Of a stretch of DNA of 14,480 bases, positions 6,928-14,415 are shown one piece after another; within the stretch, counting starts at the first letter, position 1, and the number at the start of each line of letters is the position of its first letter. Origin of the DNA: Phycisphaerales bacterium (GTDB lineage Bacteria > Planctomycetota > Phycisphaerae > Phycisphaerales > UBA1924); NCBI GenBank assembly GCA_030680655.1, contig JAUXUZ010000256.1:1-14480 (forward strand), read 5' to 3'. The position numbers were made by a program, and so were the translations under genes. The notes below the pieces were generated by a model. It did not search any database. It saw only the letters and a program-made list of their open reading frames with translations, and was not told the origin of the DNA.

Positions 6928-7581
6928 ATGCGCAACATACTGACCACCACCGCCCTCCTGGCCATGGCCGCGAGCGCGAACGCCGACTTGATCAACGCGA
7001 CCGTCACGGCCGACAACCACTACGCGCTGTACACCGGCAGCACATCTTCTGTCAGCTTCGTCGGTCGCAACGAGATGGGCGCGAGCGGTTCGCCGGGAAC
7101 GTACAACTGGTCGCGGGCCGAGTCGTGGTCGTTCACCGGCGGCGCGTTCATCTACATCGTCGCGTGGTCAGATGACCATGTAGCCCAGGGCCTGCTCGCG
7201 CAGATCGCCGGCGTTTCGGACACGTACAACTCCGGTGACTCGCGCTGGGAGGTCTATCCCACGTTCGTCGCCCGTGGCGACGGCTCGGCCGCTCCGACCA
7301 ACGCCGAGCTTGAGGGCCACCTCGCCACCGCCGACGCCGGGAACCTCTGGCAGGTTCCGCACGTTGGCGGCAATAACGGCATCGCCCCGTGGGGCACGAT
7401 CGCCGGCATCGCAGGCAACATCCCGTGGATGTGGGTTCAGAACCCCGGCCAGCCCAATGCGCTGGTGGGCGGCTCGGGATACGGCGAGACGCTGGTGTTC
7501 CGGATGGCTGTGCCCGCGCCGGGCGCCGCGGCCCTTCTTGGACTCGGCAGCGTATCGATGATGCGCCGCAAGCGCCGCTGA
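6928..7581 (+). CDS. Secreted protein with PAPGAA-type C-terminal sorting-like tag
   Basis: A 217-residue exported protein. It begins with a short Sec signal peptide (ILTTTALLAMAASANA, about 4-19). It ends with VPAPGAAALLGLGSVSMM and RRKRR, the same tag layout as the two proteins encoded at 3166-4548. The body is not recognisably paralogous to those. It is rich in Trp, Gly, Asn and Ser (YNWSRAESWSFTGGAFIYIV, NIPWMWVQNPGQP), suggesting a beta-rich extracellular domain of unknown function. The ATG is chosen for the signal peptide; GGAG at 6919-6922 sits five bases before it. The open frame extends upstream to 6787, but that part is low in quality and contains no signal. The gene is convergent with ychF across a long inverted repeat. 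Confidence 0.88.
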   Translation: MRNILTTTALLAMAASANADLINATVTADNHYALYTGSTSSVSFVGRNEMGASGSPGTYNWSRAESWSFTGGAFIYIVAWSDDHVAQGLLAQIAGVSDTYNSGDSRWEVYPTFVARGDGSAAPTNAELEGHLATADAGNLWQVPHVGGNNGIAPWGTIAGIAGNIPWMWVQNPGQPNALVGGSGYGETLVFRMAVPAPGAAALLGLGSVSMMRRKRR

Positions 7582-7600
7582 GAACGGAGCGCAAGCAACC

Positions 7601-7688
7601 AACCAGAAGGAGAAGGGCTCGAAGGACTCAGAGAGAGGCTTGATCGCCTTCGCTTTGAGGGCTTCGAGCCCTGTTCTGCTTCCTGGTT
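7601..7688. terminator. Long imperfect inverted repeat between convergent genes (bidirectional terminator or palindromic element)
   Basis: The arms 7601-7624 and 7662-7688 are reverse complements over about 24 positions with three extra bases and one mismatch. The inner 11 bases (AGGGCTCGAAG, 7614-7624, against CTTCGAGCCCT, 7662-7672) are perfect. They bracket a 37-base loop that has weaker internal pairing. The repeat fills the 119-base gap between the stop of the tagged secreted protein (7581) and the stop of ychF (7701). No T-run is present on either side, so Rho-independent termination is not certain. Confidence 0.6.
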
Positions 7689-7700
7689 CTTTGCCGCGCT

Positions 7701-8810
7701 TCAGTTGTTGAAGTGGAAGTGGCACACGTCCGAGTCGTGCATGACGTAGTTCTTGCCTTCGGACCGCATCTTGCCCGCCTCGCGGATCGCCTTCTCGGTC
7801 TTGTACTGCTGCAGGTCGGCCACCGAGTAAACGTCGGCGCGGATGTACCCCTTCTCGAAGTCGGTGTGGATCACACCGGCCGCCTGCGGACCGGTCGCCC
7901 CCACGTGCACGGTCCACGCCCGCACTTCCTTCTCGCCGGCGGTGAAGTACGACTGCAGGCCCAGCAGCGTGTACGCGGCGCGGGCGAGGGCCGCCAGCGC
8001 GGGCTCCTTCATGCCGTACGCGGCGAGCATCTCCTTCTTCTCATCGGGAGCGAGCATCGAGAGCTCGGCCTCGATCTTGGCGCACACCGGCACAACCTGC
8101 ATCCCCTCTTCCTTGGCGCGCCTGCGGACGATCTGCGCCAACTCTCCCTCGCCGTTGACGTCGTTCTCGTCGACGTTGGCGACGTAGAGCACGCTCTTTG
8201 CGCTGAGCATGCCCAGGCCCTTGACGATCTTGATCTCTTCGGGGTCGGTCAGGCCGGCGATCACGCCACGGGCGGGCTTGGCTTCGTTGAGCACCGGCGC
8301 AAGCTTCTTGAGCACGCTCGCCCGCGCGATCGCCTCTTTCTCACCGCTCTTGGCGGCCCGCTCGGCCTTGGTGAGCGACGACTCGATCGTCTGCAAGTCG
8401 GCGATGATCAGCTCGGTCTCGATCGTCTCGATGTCGCGGAGCGGATCGACCTTGCCGTCAACGTGGGTGATCTCTTCGCCGCCCGCGGCGTTCTCGAAGC
8501 ACCGAACCACGTGCAGGATCGCGTCGACCTCGCGGATGTGCGAGAGGAACTTGTTCCCAAGGCCCTCGCCGGTGCTCGCGCCGCGCACGATGCCCGCGAT
8601 GTCCACGAGCTTCAGCGCCGCGGGGATCACTTTCTGTGTCTTGATGAACGACTGGATGATCTCCAGCCGCTCGTCGGGGATCGGGACGATACCGACGTTG
8701 GGCTCGATCGTCGCGAACAGGTAGTTGGCGGCGAGCACCCCCGCGTTGGTGAGGGCGTTGAAGAGCGTGCTTTTGCCGACGTTGGGCAGACCGACAATAC
8801 CGGCTTCCAT
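7701..8810 (-). CDS. ychF: Redox-regulated ATPase YchF (Obg-family, ribosome-associated)
   Basis: A 369-residue universally conserved Obg-family P-loop protein that binds ATP in preference to GTP and associates with ribosomes. The P-loop is GLPNVGKST (7-15), with the following Phe-Asn-Ala-Leu-Thr helix. The G3 region reads LVDIAGIVRGAS and the G4-position motif is YVANVDEND, as usual in YchF, where the GTP-specific NKxD is altered. A coiled-coil insertion (IESSLTKAERAAKSGEKEA) sits in the middle. The C-terminal TGS domain contains YFTAGEKEVRAWTV, GVIHTDFEKGYIRADVY and the end DVCHFHFNN, all standard. I chose ATG 8810 because the P-loop follows at once, and GGAG lies eight bases upstream (8819-8822). 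It is monocistronic: inverted repeats lie on both sides. Confidence 0.98.
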   Translation of the reverse strand: MEAGIVGLPNVGKSTLFNALTNAGVLAANYLFATIEPNVGIVPIPDERLEIIQSFIKTQKVIPAALKLVDIAGIVRGASTGEGLGNKFLSHIREVDAILHVVRCFENAAGGEEITHVDGKVDPLRDIETIETELIIADLQTIESSLTKAERAAKSGEKEAIARASVLKKLAPVLNEAKPARGVIAGLTDPEEIKIVKGLGMLSAKSVLYVANVDENDVNGEGELAQIVRRRAKEEGMQVVPVCAKIEAELSMLAPDEKKEMLAAYGMKEPALAALARAAYTLLGLQSYFTAGEKEVRAWTVHVGATGPQAAGVIHTDFEKGYIRADVYSVADLQQYKTEKAIREAGKMRSEGKNYVMHDSDVCHFHFNN

Positions 8811-8861
8811 GGGCGAGACTCCGCGGGAAAAAGGGGGGCCGATGGTAGGGGAAGCCGGAGG

Positions 8862-8929
8862 AAAAGTGAAAATGAAATTGAAATTGAAGCGAGGCACAGC
8901 AGCCGCCCGCCCTGCCTCGCTTCAATTTC
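8862..8929 (-). terminator. Hairpin with 17-base perfect inverted repeat after the HxlR-family gene
   Basis: The arms 8880-8896 and 8913-8929 (core GAAATTGAAGCGAGGCA) are perfect reverse complements with a 16-base loop. Read on the minus strand, the hairpin starts 22 bases after the stop of the regulator gene and is followed by a T-rich tail (AATTTCATTTTCACTTTT). This suits an intrinsic terminator separating that gene from ychF. The plus-strand side contains GAAATTGAAATTGAAG, a short tandem GAAATT repeat. Confidence 0.75.
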
Positions 8930-8951
8930 GACTTCTCTTTCAATTTGTCCC

Positions 8952-9602
8952 CTACCCCGTCTTCCTCAGCCGAAACCCCTCCCCCCCGGGGTCTTGCCGC
9001 CTCTTCGGCGTCAGCCCGAGTTCCGCCGCCAAGCGATTCACCGCCGCCGCCAGCCGCGCGGCTTTCCGGTCGATCCGATACTCCGCAACCGGCGGGTACG
9101 TGCCGAGCACCCGGCGCTCAAACAACCCAGCCCCCTGCCCATCGCGCAGCGTCTCGGCGAGCGCTCGCGCGGTCGGGCCCGGCAAAGCCGCCTGAAGCTG
9201 ACCGAACCGGGCAGTCCTGCGCATCTGAGAAGCGATGGCCGCAACCACCGGGATCGTCCACTTGTTCAACCCGACGTCTTCAGCCCCGACCCGCCGCAGC
9301 TCGCGCAGCACGGCGCGGCACGCCGCCGCGACCGGCACCCCCGCCGCCGTGAGCACGTACTCAGGGCGCAGCGGGTGCTGCACGCCCGCGGCACGCGCCA
9401 ACAGCCCCTGTGCGATCAGCGCTTCGAGCGTGCGCACCAGCGTCGGCCGGCTCAGTCCGAGCTTCACCGCGAACGTCACGAACTTCGCCCCCCGCCCCGG
9501 CTCCCCCGAGCACAACGCAAGGACCGGCACCGCCCACCGGTGGTGGCACAGCGTCACCATCGGATCGAACGAGGGGCCGGAGGGAGGCAGCGGAGCGTTC
9601 AC
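8952..9602 (-). CDS. HxlR-family transcriptional regulator with two fused winged-helix units
   Basis: A 216-residue DNA-binding protein containing two HxlR-like winged-helix repeats, rather than the usual one of about 110 residues. Repeat A spans about 17-105 (HHRWAVPVLALC, recognition helix region SRPTLVRTLEALIAQGLL, wing RPEYVLTAAG). Repeat B spans about 112-196 (NKWTIPVVAAI, RFGQLQAAL, wing PPVAEYRI). HxlR proteins normally act as homodimers, so one chain could form a pseudo-dimer. I chose GTG 9602: AGGA lies upstream at 9609-9612, and the ATG at 9665 would lie within this gene's own -35 region. Cys19, Cys31 and Cys95 are present; family members such as YodB sense quinones through cysteines, but that is not shown here. 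It is divergent from the VOC gene at 9694 and very probably regulates it and itself. Confidence 0.85.
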   Translation of the reverse strand: MNAPLPPSGPSFDPMVTLCHHRWAVPVLALCSGEPGRGAKFVTFAVKLGLSRPTLVRTLEALIAQGLLARAAGVQHPLRPEYVLTAAGVPVAAACRAVLRELRRVGAEDVGLNKWTIPVVAAIASQMRRTARFGQLQAALPGPTARALAETLRDGQGAGLFERRVLGTYPPVAEYRIDRKAARLAAAVNRLAAELGLTPKRRQDPGGEGFRLRKTG

Positions 9603-9624
9603 GGAGATTCCTGGCGGGAGTGGC

Positions 9625-9652
9625 TTGACACACAAAGGCAAGGTAGTATATT
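9625..9652 (+). promoter_or_regulatory. Sigma70-type promoter of the VOC gene
   Basis: A perfect -35 TTGACA (9625-9630), a 16-base spacer and -10 TATATT (9647-9652) make the best promoter in the window. Transcription should begin near 9659, giving a leader of about 35 bases before the ATG at 9694. Confidence 0.85.
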
Positions 9653-9660
9653 TATAGTAC
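9643..9660. promoter_or_regulatory. 18-base dyad, candidate operator of the HxlR-family regulator
   Basis: The sequence GTAGTATATTTATAGTAC is symmetric at 14 of 18 positions (GTA-n-TATA-nn-TATA-n-TAC). It covers the -10 boxes of both divergent promoters, so protein bound there would shut off both. No direct evidence of binding is available. Confidence 0.6.
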
Positions 9661-9672
9661 TGCATCCGACAA
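9645..9672 (-). promoter_or_regulatory. Divergent sigma70-type promoter of the HxlR-family gene
   Basis: On the minus strand, TTGTCG (9672-9667) is followed after 16 bases by TATACT (9650-9645). The -10 box overlaps the -10 of the VOC promoter by four bases (9647-9650). It gives a leader of about 36 bases before the GTG at 9602. Confidence 0.6.
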
Positions 9673-9681
9673 CCGGATGCA
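9661..9681 (+). promoter_or_regulatory. Stem-loop at the 5' end of the VOC mRNA
   Basis: TGCATCCG (9661-9668) and CGGATGCA (9674-9681) form a perfect eight-pair stem with a five-base loop. With transcription starting near 9659, the mRNA would begin with this stem-loop. Its last base is the first of the Shine-Dalgarno AAGGAG (9681-9686). A role in RNA stability is plausible. Confidence 0.7.
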
Positions 9682-9693
9682 AGGAGATTCTCT

Positions 9694-10071
9694 ATGGACC
9701 TCGGCTATGACGGCGGACTCACGTGCTCGATCCAGGTGACCGACCTCGACCGCGCCATCAAGTGGTACGGCAACATGTTCGGATTCAAGACCCTCTACAA
9801 GGTCGACCAGATGGCCTGGGCCGAGATGGCCACCCACATCCCCGGCGTCAACCTCGGGCTCGGGCAGGTTGAGACGATCACCGGGCGCGGCAACTGCAAG
9901 CTCACCTTCGGCGTCAAGGACGCCGACAAGACCCGCAAGATGCTCGAGGCCAAGGGCGTCAAGTTCGATGGCGACACGATGGAGATCCCCGGTATGGTCA
10001 AGCTCGCCACCTTCTTCGACCCCGACTCGAACATCGTCATGGTCTACCAGGACCTCCAGAGCAAGCACTGA
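9694..10071 (+). CDS. VOC-superfamily protein (glyoxalase/dioxygenase fold)
   Basis: A 125-residue, single-domain protein of the vicinal oxygen chelate fold, built from two beta-alpha-beta-beta-beta modules. Module one includes CSIQVTDLDRAIKWYGNMFGF (11-31) and a strand pair through WAEMATHIPG. Module two has CKLTFGVKDADKTRKMLEAKG (68-88) and ends with TFFDPDSNIVMVYQ (106-119), the standard VOC terminal motif. Metal ligands cannot be assigned confidently; Glu44 and Gln119 are candidates. Members range from glyoxalases and catechol dioxygenases to resistance proteins, so the reaction is open. It has AAGGAG upstream, a strong promoter, and a divergent HxlR-family regulator; this fits induced, high expression, perhaps against a reactive electrophile or aldehyde. 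A terminator hairpin follows. Confidence 0.88.
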   Translation: MDLGYDGGLTCSIQVTDLDRAIKWYGNMFGFKTLYKVDQMAWAEMATHIPGVNLGLGQVETITGRGNCKLTFGVKDADKTRKMLEAKGVKFDGDTMEIPGMVKLATFFDPDSNIVMVYQDLQSKH

Positions 10072-10128
10072 CCCCGCCCCTCCCCCCCATACACACACAA
10101 TGGCCCGCGCTCAGCGGGGCCAGCCATC

Positions 10129-10174
10129 ACACCGCCGCGGCAAACCCACACGTGCCGCGGCGGTGTCGCTTTGA
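10129..10174 (+). terminator. Intrinsic terminator-like hairpin after the VOC gene
   Basis: ACACCGCCGCGGCA (10129-10142) and TGCCGCGGCGGTGT (10153-10166) form a perfect 14-pair stem with a ten-base loop, followed by CGCTTTG. It begins 58 bases after the VOC stop and precedes the tRNA gene. Confidence 0.8.
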
Positions 10175-10191
10175 CACGGCACATCGGGTTG

Positions 10192-10237
10192 AGGGGCCAT
10201 CGGGCTCGAACCACCTACACCGTCGAGCGCGGCCCTT
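10192..10237. repeat. Two-step hairpin upstream of the tRNA gene, function unknown
   Basis: GGGCC (10194-10198) pairs with GGCCC (10231-10235), and inside it GCTCGA (10204-10209) pairs with TCGAGC (10223-10228). Downstream bases CGAGCC (10261-10266) and GGTGG (10249-10253) can pair with the left side instead, so alternate folds are possible. The tRNA promoter must lie near here, but I could not identify its boxes. Confidence 0.35.
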
Positions 10238-10288
10238 GCACGGCCAAAGGTGGTGGCACCCGAGCCAGTTCCCTACCGTTCTTTCAGC

Positions 10289-11172
<884 letters not shown>

Positions 11173-11203
11173 GTCGCTGGTGCGATGGTAGTGGAGAACG
11201 GTG

Positions 11204-13420
11204 TCAGTCGGGCAGCACCCGGTGCTCGGCGGTCTCAAGCGCGACGAGCGACAGACGCTCGGGGGGCGTGCCGGGACGGCTGAGGCGCACTTCGCCGGGA
11301 CCATCGATCCCGATCGACAGGCCGCCGATCAACAGCGAATCGGCCGGCTCAAAGCTGCGGACATCCACGCCCAGATCACGCAGCCGGGCCAGGAGCCGCG
11401 CCTGATCGCCGCCGGGGCGCGCGGCTGCAACCAGTTCAAACTGAGGCGGGAGCAGGACGGTCTGAACACCCAGCGAGCGTGCGAGCTCGGGGAGGTGGTT
11501 GAACCGTTCGGTCTGAAGACCGGTGACCATGACCGTTCGGATGCGCCACGCGCCGCTGGCCGTCAACGCACGCCTCAGCGTGAACGCCCCAGACCGCCTC
11601 GCGGCCGAGCCGGGGTCGATCAGGACCGATTGGTCCGCGGCCCGGACCAGCGTCGCCGACGAGTTGGGGAGCGCGTAGCGGTCGATCGTGCCGTGGCGGA
11701 CGGGAAGGCCGGAGTAAACGAGCAACCCGGCGAGCCAGAGCACGCACGCGAGCGCGGCGAGGCGGGTGCCGGCCCGGCGCCACCCGCCGGGGGAGATCGC
11801 CGCGATGGCGACAGCGGTCGTCGCGAGCGTCCACGCCAGCGGCATCTGTGGCAGCGTGAGCGCGGAAGCGGGGAGCTTGGCCGCCAGGTGCGAGCCCTGC
11901 GCGGTGATGTCGGCGAAGAACAGCGCCACCTCGCCGATCGGCCCGGCCACCGCCGGCGATGCCGCGGCAACGATCATCGCGACAAAGCCGGCGGCGATCG
12001 CGAGGATTGACGGGACGGTGAGCACGATGCCGGCGAAGACGCCAACGAGCGAGAGGACACCGACGTGGTACGCGACGACCGCGGACGACACCGTCCATGC
12101 GATCGCGGTCGCGGTGACGAGGCCGACTGCGTGGCTCGTGGCCCATTGTGCGGGCCCGACGGGTTCGCGCCGCGTGCGGCCCCTCACGCCCGGCATCGAG
12201 AGCAGGCCCGACGAGGCCAGCCCCTGGCTCCACGCGCCGGCGCGCCAGATCAGCGCTGCGGTGACGCCGAACGACAGCTGGAACCCCGGCGAGTAGATGT
12301 CGAGCGGCCGCCACAGCGCGAGCACGCACGCGGTCCAGGCGAGCACGTTGAGCCGGTCGTAACGACGACCGGTCGCTTCGGTCAGCAGCAGCACGAGCAC
12401 CATCACCCCCGACCGCACGACGGGCGCCTGCGCCGGCACGACCAGCAGATAAAGCCCGATGGCCGCGGCAGCGAGCGCGTACTCCCACACGCCGCGGTCG
12501 CCCGTCAGGCGGATCAGGTTGACCATCACCCACGCGACCAGCACCAGATGGAAACCGCTTATCGAGAGGATGTGCACGATCCCCAGGCGCGACATGTCGT
12601 CGGACACTGGACGCAGAGACGGACCCTCATCGCCGATGATCATGGCCTTCAGCAGGGCCCGGCTGCGCACACCGCTGTCATCGGTTGCCTGGCCCAGTGC
12701 TGCGCTGAGCGCATCGCTTGCACGCTGGTGGAGCCCGGCCAGCCCGGATGAGAGTGCCGCCTGGACCCTGGCGGCCGGCGCGGGTGGAGCGGCCAAGACC
12801 ACGACTGCATCGTCGCTTCCGACGCTGAGGGTTCCGACGCGGCCCGCTTGTGACGCCCATCGGCGGGCATCGCGCTGGCCCGGGTTGACCGGCCCGCTCA
12901 CCGGGCGGAACCTGCCGGTCACCTCGACCCGGTCACCGGATGCTGCCTGCGTATTCGCATCCTGCACAAACACGGCGACCTCGCCGCTCGCGTCGTGCCA
13001 GGTTGGGCCGCGCTGCACGCTGTCGAGCGCGACGGTGAAGCGGATCGCCGGGCCCTGCCAGTGAAGCGGCCGTTCCCACTCTTCCATCGTTTCGTCAGGC
13101 TGCGGCGGCAGCAGCACCGTGCCTCGGATCACCAGAACGAGCGCCTCATCGGCCAGCACGAGCCTGTCGTTTGGCAGCGAGAGCACGCGTGCCGCCATCG
13201 AACCAGCGCCCAGCAGGAGCGCCGCGGCGGCCAGAAGCGGGCGTGACGAGCGCCAAGCTGGCGGCACAAGAGCCGCTGCAAGAACGGCCGCGCACGCGCC
13301 CGCGAACCAGATCGGGGCGGCGACAGCGGGCAACGCATCGGCGAGGAGGATGCCCGCGGCGACGGCGGCGAAGGCGTACAGCCCGCGCCGGGTGTGCAAG
13401 ATGGCCTCGACCTGCTCCAC
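11204..13420 (-). CDS. comEC: ComEC/Rec2-like DNA uptake channel protein with degenerate metallo-beta-lactamase-like C-terminus
   Basis: A 738-residue inner-membrane protein of the ComEC family, which moves single-stranded DNA into the cytoplasm during natural transformation. Hydrophobic helices at about 14-80 precede a soluble OB-like region (95-210). The competence core follows, with KAMIIGDEGPSLRPVSDDM (258-276) and RLGIVHILSISGFHLVLV (278-295), then several helices to about 545 and another at 555-570. The C-terminal part keeps the start of the family's nuclease domain (VLIDPGS, 599-605), but the expected metal motif (HxHxDH or similar) reads VTGLQTERFNH (632-642), with most ligands lost. 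Start is GTG 13420; ribosome site is weak. It follows dapA by 24 bases on the same strand and precedes the zinc-ribbon gene. Confidence 0.88.
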   Translation of the reverse strand: MEQVEAILHTRRGLYAFAAVAAGILLADALPAVAAPIWFAGACAAVLAAALVPPAWRSSRPLLAAAALLLGAGSMAARVLSLPNDRLVLADEALVLVIRGTVLLPPQPDETMEEWERPLHWQGPAIRFTVALDSVQRGPTWHDASGEVAVFVQDANTQAASGDRVEVTGRFRPVSGPVNPGQRDARRWASQAGRVGTLSVGSDDAVVVLAAPPAPAARVQAALSSGLAGLHQRASDALSAALGQATDDSGVRSRALLKAMIIGDEGPSLRPVSDDMSRLGIVHILSISGFHLVLVAWVMVNLIRLTGDRGVWEYALAAAAIGLYLLVVPAQAPVVRSGVMVLVLLLTEATGRRYDRLNVLAWTACVLALWRPLDIYSPGFQLSFGVTAALIWRAGAWSQGLASSGLLSMPGVRGRTRREPVGPAQWATSHAVGLVTATAIAWTVSSAVVAYHVGVLSLVGVFAGIVLTVPSILAIAAGFVAMIVAAASPAVAGPIGEVALFFADITAQGSHLAAKLPASALTLPQMPLAWTLATTAVAIAAISPGGWRRAGTRLAALACVLWLAGLLVYSGLPVRHGTIDRYALPNSSATLVRAADQSVLIDPGSAARRSGAFTLRRALTASGAWRIRTVMVTGLQTERFNHLPELARSLGVQTVLLPPQFELVAAARPGGDQARLLARLRDLGVDVRSFEPADSLLIGGLSIGIDGPGEVRLSRPGTPPERLSLVALETAEHRVLPD

Positions 13421-13444
13421 CGCACCAGCGTACCGGATTCGCGA

Positions 13445-14353
13445 TCAAACGGCGACCGGTTGACGGAGGGTGGAAAGGACCCCCTCAAGCGTCTTGATTG
13501 TCGCGGGGGAGGCGGCGGTCATCGGCAGCCGCAGAACGCCGTTGTCACGCCCGAGCAGCTTCATCGCGGCCTTGACCGGGATGGGGTTGGTCTCGACGAA
13601 CATCGCCTTGCAGACGGGGACGAGCTCGCGGTGGACCTTGAGGGCCTCGGCCCAGCGGTTGCCCAGGAAGGCGTCGCAGAGCGCCACGACCCGCGCGGGG
13701 ATCAGGTTGCTGACCACGCTGACGACGCCGACGCCGCCGAGTGAGGCGAACGGCAGGGTCATCGAGTCGTCACCAGAGAGCAGGGCCAGGTTTGGCGCTT
13801 TGATGAGGATCTCACCGGCGGAGTCGGTCGAGCCGGTGGCCTCTTTGATCGCCTTGATGTTGGGGTGCTTCGCCAGGCGGCCGACGGTATCGGGGGCGAG
13901 GGCCACGCCGCTGCGACCGGGGACGTTGTAGAGGATGATCGGCAGCGCTGCCGCATCGGCCTGCTCCATGAAGTGGGCGTAGAGCCCCTCCTGGACCGGC
14001 TTGTTGTAGTAGGGGTTGACGCTCAGCGCGGCGTCGGCGCCGGCCTTTGCGGCGAACTTCTGGAGCTCGACGGCGTGGTGGGTGCTGTTGCTGCCGGTGC
14101 CAGCGACGGCGAGGATGCCGGCATCGTGGGCCATTTTGGTGCCGCGGGTGACCAGCTCGCGCCACTCGGCGGCCTCGAGCGTGGGGCTCTCACCGGTGGT
14201 GCCGGCGAGGACGACGCCGGTCACCTTGCCGGCGGCCTGGAACTTGATCTGCTCGTTGAGCGCTCCGAAGTCGATCGCCGAACCGTCGTCGGTGAAGGGG
14301 GTGGTGATGGCGGTGAAAGCCCCGCGGAACTGCTGTGAGACGCTCGAACTCAT
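13445..14353 (-). CDS. dapA: 4-hydroxy-tetrahydrodipicolinate synthase
   Basis: A 302-residue cytosolic TIM-barrel aldolase-class enzyme that condenses pyruvate with aspartate semialdehyde, the first step of the lysine and diaminopimelate branch. Signature residues are present: GTTGES (51-56) with Thr52 and Thr53, NPYYNKP (113-119), Tyr142 and Arg147 in YNVPGR, and the Schiff-base Lys170 in IKEATG, with SGDDS (193-197) following. Length and order are those of DapA. I chose ATG 14353, which is followed by SQQFRGAFTAITTPF; AGGA at 14363-14366 lies upstream. An earlier in-frame start at 14425 has no support and would sit inside the promoter. First gene of the apparent dapA-comEC-zinc ribbon operon. 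Confidence 0.97.
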   Translation of the reverse strand: MSSSVSQQFRGAFTAITTPFTDDGSAIDFGALNEQIKFQAAGKVTGVVLAGTTGESPTLEAAEWRELVTRGTKMAHDAGILAVAGTGSNSTHHAVELQKFAAKAGADAALSVNPYYNKPVQEGLYAHFMEQADAAALPIILYNVPGRSGVALAPDTVGRLAKHPNIKAIKEATGSTDSAGEILIKAPNLALLSGDDSMTLPFASLGGVGVVSVVSNLIPARVVALCDAFLGNRWAEALKVHRELVPVCKAMFVETNPIPVKAAMKLLGRDNGVLRLPMTAASPATIKTLEGVLSTLRQPVAV

Positions 14354-14387
14354 GGTTGGTCTTTCCTGGGCGTTGCCGACTCTCTTG

Positions 14388-14415
14388 ATCGTAACGGACG
14401 GGACTGTGCAATCAA
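14388..14415 (-). promoter_or_regulatory. Sigma70-type promoter of the dapA operon
   Basis: On the minus strand TTGATT (14415-14410) and TACGAT (14393-14388) are separated by 16 bases. A start near 14381 gives a leader of about 28 bases before the dapA ATG. Upstream to the window edge I see no gene. Confidence 0.55.

Noticed and set aside
9603..9665. ATG at 9665 as start of the HxlR-family gene
   Set aside because: It would sit between the -35 and -10 of the gene's own promoter, and the added residues match nothing; GTG 9602 has AGGA upstream.
7713..9710. 665-codon plus-strand open frame across ychF and the regulator
   Set aside because: Antisense to two recognised genes and to both terminator and promoter elements.
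10085..10099. C-run followed by ACACACAC as a functional repeat
   Set aside because: Too short, no second copy in the window and no structure; simple low-complexity sequence.
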